From Acidobacteriota bacterium (GTDB taxonomy: Bacteria; Acidobacteriota; Terriglobia; Terriglobales; Acidobacteriaceae): a stretch of DNA of 7,548 bases. Both the position numbers and the translations under genes were made by a program. Under the pieces are notes generated by a model that saw nothing but the letters and a program-made list of their open reading frames with translations, was not told where the DNA came from and made no database searches. The DNA is taken from assembly GCA_021811745.1 (NCBI GenBank), contig JAJZNH010000464.1, forward strand, positions 1 to 7,548. The letters are read 5' to 3'. This document shows positions 4,940-7,548 of the stretch, one piece after another. Positions within the stretch are counted from its first letter, which is position 1. Each line of letters begins with the position of its first letter.

Positions 4940-6703
4940 ATGCCATCAATTGCGAACAAACCGTTCAGCTACGAAGCTTTGCCCCTCACCGGCCGAGTCG
5001 CTTACTTTTCCATGGAGATTGCGATTCATGCGTCCATGCCGACCTATTCTGGCGGCCTTGGCGTGTTGGCTGGCGATACGCTGCGTTCCGCGGCCGACCA
5101 GGGGGTGCCCCTGGTTGCTGTCACCCTTCTGCACCGCAAGGGTTACTTTCAGCAGCACCTTGATCCGAGCGGGGTGCAGACCGAAGACGTACAGCCGTGG
5201 GATCCGGCCGAATTCTGCACTGAAGAGCCGGCGCGGATAACGGTCTCAATCGAAGACCGGGTGGTGACTGTGCGAGCCTGGCGTTATGACCTGGAGGGCC
5301 GTTTTGGGCACATTGTGCCGGTTTTTTTGCTTGACACCGACCTGGACGGCAACTCTGGGTGGGATCGTGGCCTGACGGACCATCTGTATGGTGGCGACAC
5401 CAACTATCGGCTGCAACAGGAGATCGTACTGGGCATGGGCGGGGTGCGCATGGTTCATGCACTGGGCCTGAGCGTGAGCGCTTACCACATGAACGAGGGG
5501 CACGCCGCTCTGCTGACGTTGGCCTTGCTGGAGAGCCAGTTGGGTGGAGGACCGCTGGGCGCGGCAACCGAGGCGGACATTGAACAGGTGCGCGGCAAAT
5601 GTGTTTTCACGACGCACACCCCGGTTCCCGCGGGTCATGACCGCTTCTCCACGGAGCAATCAATCCGCATTCTGGGCGGCGACCGCACGGCGCGGTTGGA
5701 AAAGCTGGGCTGCTTCCGGGATGGGCTGCTGAATATGACGCTGCTGGCGCTGCGCTTCTCGCGTTACGCCAACGCCGTGGCCCTCCAGCACGGGAAGATT
5801 TCGCGCCAGATGTTTCCGGGGTACACGATTGACACCATCACCAACGGAGTGCACGCGCCTACCTGGATGTCAGCGCCGGTCCAACGGATGCTGGACGAGC
5901 ACATTCCCGCGTGGCGGCGCGACCACCTGTTTTTGCGCAATGCCGTTCAGCTGCCGGAGACGGAGATTCTGGCCGCGCACGCGCGCGCCAAAGACGAGTT
6001 GCTGGCCGAGGTCGCTTCGCGCACTGGGGTTGTGTTGAACGCCAAGGTCCTGACCCTGGGCTTTGCGCGCCGTGCAGCCACTTACAAGCGCGCCAACCTG
6101 CTCTTCACCGATCCCGAGCGGCTGCAGAGGATCGCTGCGGCGGCGGGCGGTCTGCAAATCCTCTACGCGGGCAAAGCGCACCCTCAAGATGAACCGGGCA
6201 AGGCGCTGATCCATCACGTGATTGAGGAAGCAGGGCGGCTTTCCAATGACGCGCTGCGCATTGTTTACCTGGAAGACTACGCCTGGGATTTGGGCGCCCT
6301 GCTCACAGCCGGCGTGGATGTGTGGGTGAATACGCCGCGCCGGCCCTATGAAGCCTCTGGCACGAGTGGGATGAAGGCTGCCCTTAACGGAGTACCCAGT
6401 CTTTCGATTCTCGACGGCTGGTGGATCGAGGGCTGCATCGAAGGAGTGACAGGATGGGCGATCGAGGACGGCACCGATGATCAGGAGGAAGCCATCGCCC
6501 TCTACAACAAGCTCGAAAGCGCGGTGATTCCTCTGTATCTCGCTCCGCCCGAGCAGTGGGCGCGGCTGATGCGCACCACCATTGCCTTCAACGGTTCCTT
6601 CTTCAATACCAACCGCATGATCAAGCAGTACGCCCGCAACGCCTATTACCCGGCGAGTCTAGTGGAGCGGGCCAGGGTGGAAGAAGAAGCCTACGCGGAG
6701 TGA
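4940..6703 (+). CDS. glgP: Alpha-glucan phosphorylase, GT35, short core-only form
   Basis: A 587-residue PLP-dependent glucan phosphorylase (EC 2.4.1.1), which releases glucose-1-phosphate from the non-reducing ends of glycogen or maltodextrins in the cytoplasm. Blocks in order are VAYFSMEIA (20-28), YSGGLGVLAGD (36-46), YGGDTNYRLQQE (150-161), THTPVPAGHDRF (225-236) with a His226 comparable to the active-site His of muscle phosphorylase, TNGVHAPTW (301-309), the basic cluster TYKRANLL (381-388) in the phosphate-contacting region, GKAHPQDEPGK (411-421), and the cofactor site EASGTSGMKAALNG (471-484) with PLP-binding Lys479. It opens directly with the catalytic core and lacks the extra N-terminal domain of the roughly 830-860 residue members of the same subfamily. 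The frame extends upstream to an ATG at 4826, but those 38 residues look unlike the family and lie in a probable leader, so 4940 is preferred. No clear ribosome binding site precedes 4940. It ends 17 bases before the opposing Uma2 pseudogene. Confidence 0.93.
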   Translation: MPSIANKPFSYEALPLTGRVAYFSMEIAIHASMPTYSGGLGVLAGDTLRSAADQGVPLVAVTLLHRKGYFQQHLDPSGVQTEDVQPWDPAEFCTEEPARITVSIEDRVVTVRAWRYDLEGRFGHIVPVFLLDTDLDGNSGWDRGLTDHLYGGDTNYRLQQEIVLGMGGVRMVHALGLSVSAYHMNEGHAALLTLALLESQLGGGPLGAATEADIEQVRGKCVFTTHTPVPAGHDRFSTEQSIRILGGDRTARLEKLGCFRDGLLNMTLLALRFSRYANAVALQHGKISRQMFPGYTIDTITNGVHAPTWMSAPVQRMLDEHIPAWRRDHLFLRNAVQLPETEILAAHARAKDELLAEVASRTGVVLNAKVLTLGFARRAATYKRANLLFTDPERLQRIAAAAGGLQILYAGKAHPQDEPGKALIHHVIEEAGRLSNDALRIVYLEDYAWDLGALLTAGVDVWVNTPRRPYEASGTSGMKAALNGVPSLSILDGWWIEGCIEGVTGWAIEDGTDDQEEAIALYNKLESAVIPLYLAPPEQWARLMRTTIAFNGSFFNTNRMIKQYARNAYYPASLVERARVEEEAYAE

Positions 6704-6720
6704 GGGACAGGGTTCCGGAA

Positions 6721-7264
6721 TCAACGGCCAATTGTGGGATTGCTCTCGGCGTCCAGCTCTGCGAACATCTCGCTCAACACGACGTGGATCGGGGTTCCGG
6801 GCACGGCCAGTTCGCCGGTGCGAATCTCTTCAGGGCTCGATCCGGTAGCGCGCTACACGAGGCGCAGCCCAGAACCGACGATCCAGATATGCTCGATTCC
6901 AAACGATCGGTACTCGGCGGCCCCTTCCTGCATTTCGCGCGGGGTGGTTTCGGGAGAGAGGATTCCGATGGCGATCAGCGGCGGTTGAGTGACGTACCGC
7001 CCGATTTTTCGCCGGCACGGACGACCAGAACGCCGGATGCGAGAGATCGAATCGTTCGTGTTTAGGTCCGCAGCCTCGGGAAGCCCTAATCTTTCAATCG
7101 GCTCGGCGAAGGTTGAACAAGAATGGCAAGTGACCTTGGATGATGGAGTGTTCTTTCTCACCCCAATTCCTCTCCTCGATCCGGCCGTCTTCAAACTCGC
7201 GATCGAGACCCCACCTAGTGCGCAGGTAGTCGCGCACGCTCCAAAGTTCTTCCGGGTTGGGCAT
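6721..7264 (-). pseudogene. Decayed Uma2-family nuclease-like gene
   Basis: Read right to left, three frames together spell a Uma2-type protein (PD-(D/E)XK-like fold, function mostly unknown, usually about 180-200 residues). The N-terminal part from an ATG at 7264 contains SVRDYLRTRW, EFEDGRIEERN and GEKEHS. It ends at a TGA (7096-7094) where RRAD would continue to KIR. VLVVRAGEK follows in another frame (7031-7005). After a five-A run (7009-7005) the reading moves to the third frame with GRYVTQPPLI, LSPETTPREMQ and GIEHIWIV. An in-frame TAG (6855-6853), where LV-Y-RAT would be expected, is followed in the same frame by RTGELAVPGTPIHVVLSEMFAELD up to a TGA at 6723-6721. The usual glutamate of the IEIL motif is Gly here (6966-6964), a further sign of lost function. 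With two nonsense codons and at least two frameshifts, the gene is dead rather than misread. No intact copy is in the window. Confidence 0.85.
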
Positions 7265-7479
7265 TGTGGCCTTGCGCCAAATATCTTCCCAACAGCAGGC
7301 GACCGCCAGCAATGGCACATTCTCAGTTCCTTCAATTCGAGTGAAGTTGCGGCATATGTTGAGGTGCCCTTAAGTCAGCGCGCTTCCTGCGGCGGTAGCT
7401 TTCGCCTGGAGGGAGCAACGGAAGTCGCATGCATGGTTCGTTGGGGCGCGAGGAGGCAGCCAAATGAGTCTGCTCATCA

Positions 7480-7548
7480 GTCGGAGTGGGCGGCGCCATC
7501 TACGAAGTGGCATGCTGGGCGCACTGCCGGCGCAAGTTCTACGAAATT
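7480..7548 (+). mobile_element. IS66-type transposase fragment, cut by window end
   Basis: From 7480 the plus-strand frame reads VGVGGAIYEVACWAHCRRKFYEI and continues past the last base. The CWAHxRRKF core with a preceding short hydrophobic strand is the hallmark of the catalytic region of IS66-family transposases. A TGA at 7465-7467 closes the same frame just upstream, and the DNA before it does not resemble the transposase N-terminal half, so this is a 5'-truncated relic or a piece broken by frameshifts. No terminal inverted repeat was found. Bases 7265-7479, between the Uma2 relic and this fragment, show no gene or element that I recognise. Confidence 0.58.

Noticed and set aside
3930..4949. 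339-residue minus-strand frame opposite galK
   Set aside because: galK is certain on the plus strand from its motifs; the long opposite frame is a shadow of high-GC codon use.
6556..7065. 169-residue plus-strand frame across the glgP end and the Uma2 relic
   Set aside because: It starts inside glgP in another frame and is the antisense of the recognisable Uma2 relic; no family resemblance.
1..7548. CRISPR array, tRNA, rRNA or prophage elements
   Set aside because: No regularly spaced repeats, cloverleaf-like sequence, rRNA-like stretch or phage gene was seen on either strand.

Overview
The window reads as GC-rich bacterial chromosomal DNA, most likely from an acidobacterium or a similar soil bacterium. 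This is an inference from gene family types (a short-form alpha-glucan phosphorylase, a group II PLP decarboxylase with a DPHKHG motif, a Uma2-family relic, and GC-rich palindromes between genes), not from any marker gene. It starts with AATTC and ends with AAATT, so it may be a cloned restriction fragment rather than an arbitrary slice of a genome.

Layout. Bases 1-282 are a probable divergent intergenic region. It has a weak hint of a leftward gene start at the extreme edge, a small inverted repeat, and a good sigma70-type promoter (144-173) facing right. That promoter fits a two-gene unit: a 124-residue small dimeric alpha/beta-barrel-like protein (283-657) and an SMP-30/gluconolactonase-family six-bladed propeller (741-1694) with its metal ligands intact. 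Bases 1695-2057 hold no gene but are dense in GC-rich hairpins, including a cluster that looks like dispersed palindromic repeats and a second, different hairpin block. Next come a PLP-dependent group II decarboxylase (2058-3434), galactokinase galK (3513-4667) and, behind its own extended -10 promoter, a core-only GT35 alpha-glucan phosphorylase glgP (4940-6703). All five intact genes are on the plus strand.

The right end (6704-7548) holds no intact gene. It contains a decayed Uma2-family (PD-(D/E)XK nuclease-like) pseudogene on the minus strand, tail-to-tail with glgP, and after about 215 unremarkable bases the first recognisable codons of an IS66-type transposase fragment that runs off the window.

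How the genes fit together. Three of the five intact genes are carbohydrate enzymes: galactokinase feeds galactose into the Leloir pathway, the phosphorylase makes glucose-1-phosphate from alpha-1,4-glucans, and the SMP-30 protein is a likely sugar-lactone hydrolase. The decarboxylase has no obvious partner. I see no convincing novel multi-gene system. The points most worth a second look are the conserved-looking decarboxylase of unknown substrate, the small protein paired with the SMP-30 enzyme, the palindrome-rich intergenic region, and the Uma2 pseudogene, whose inactivating lesions can be read one by one.
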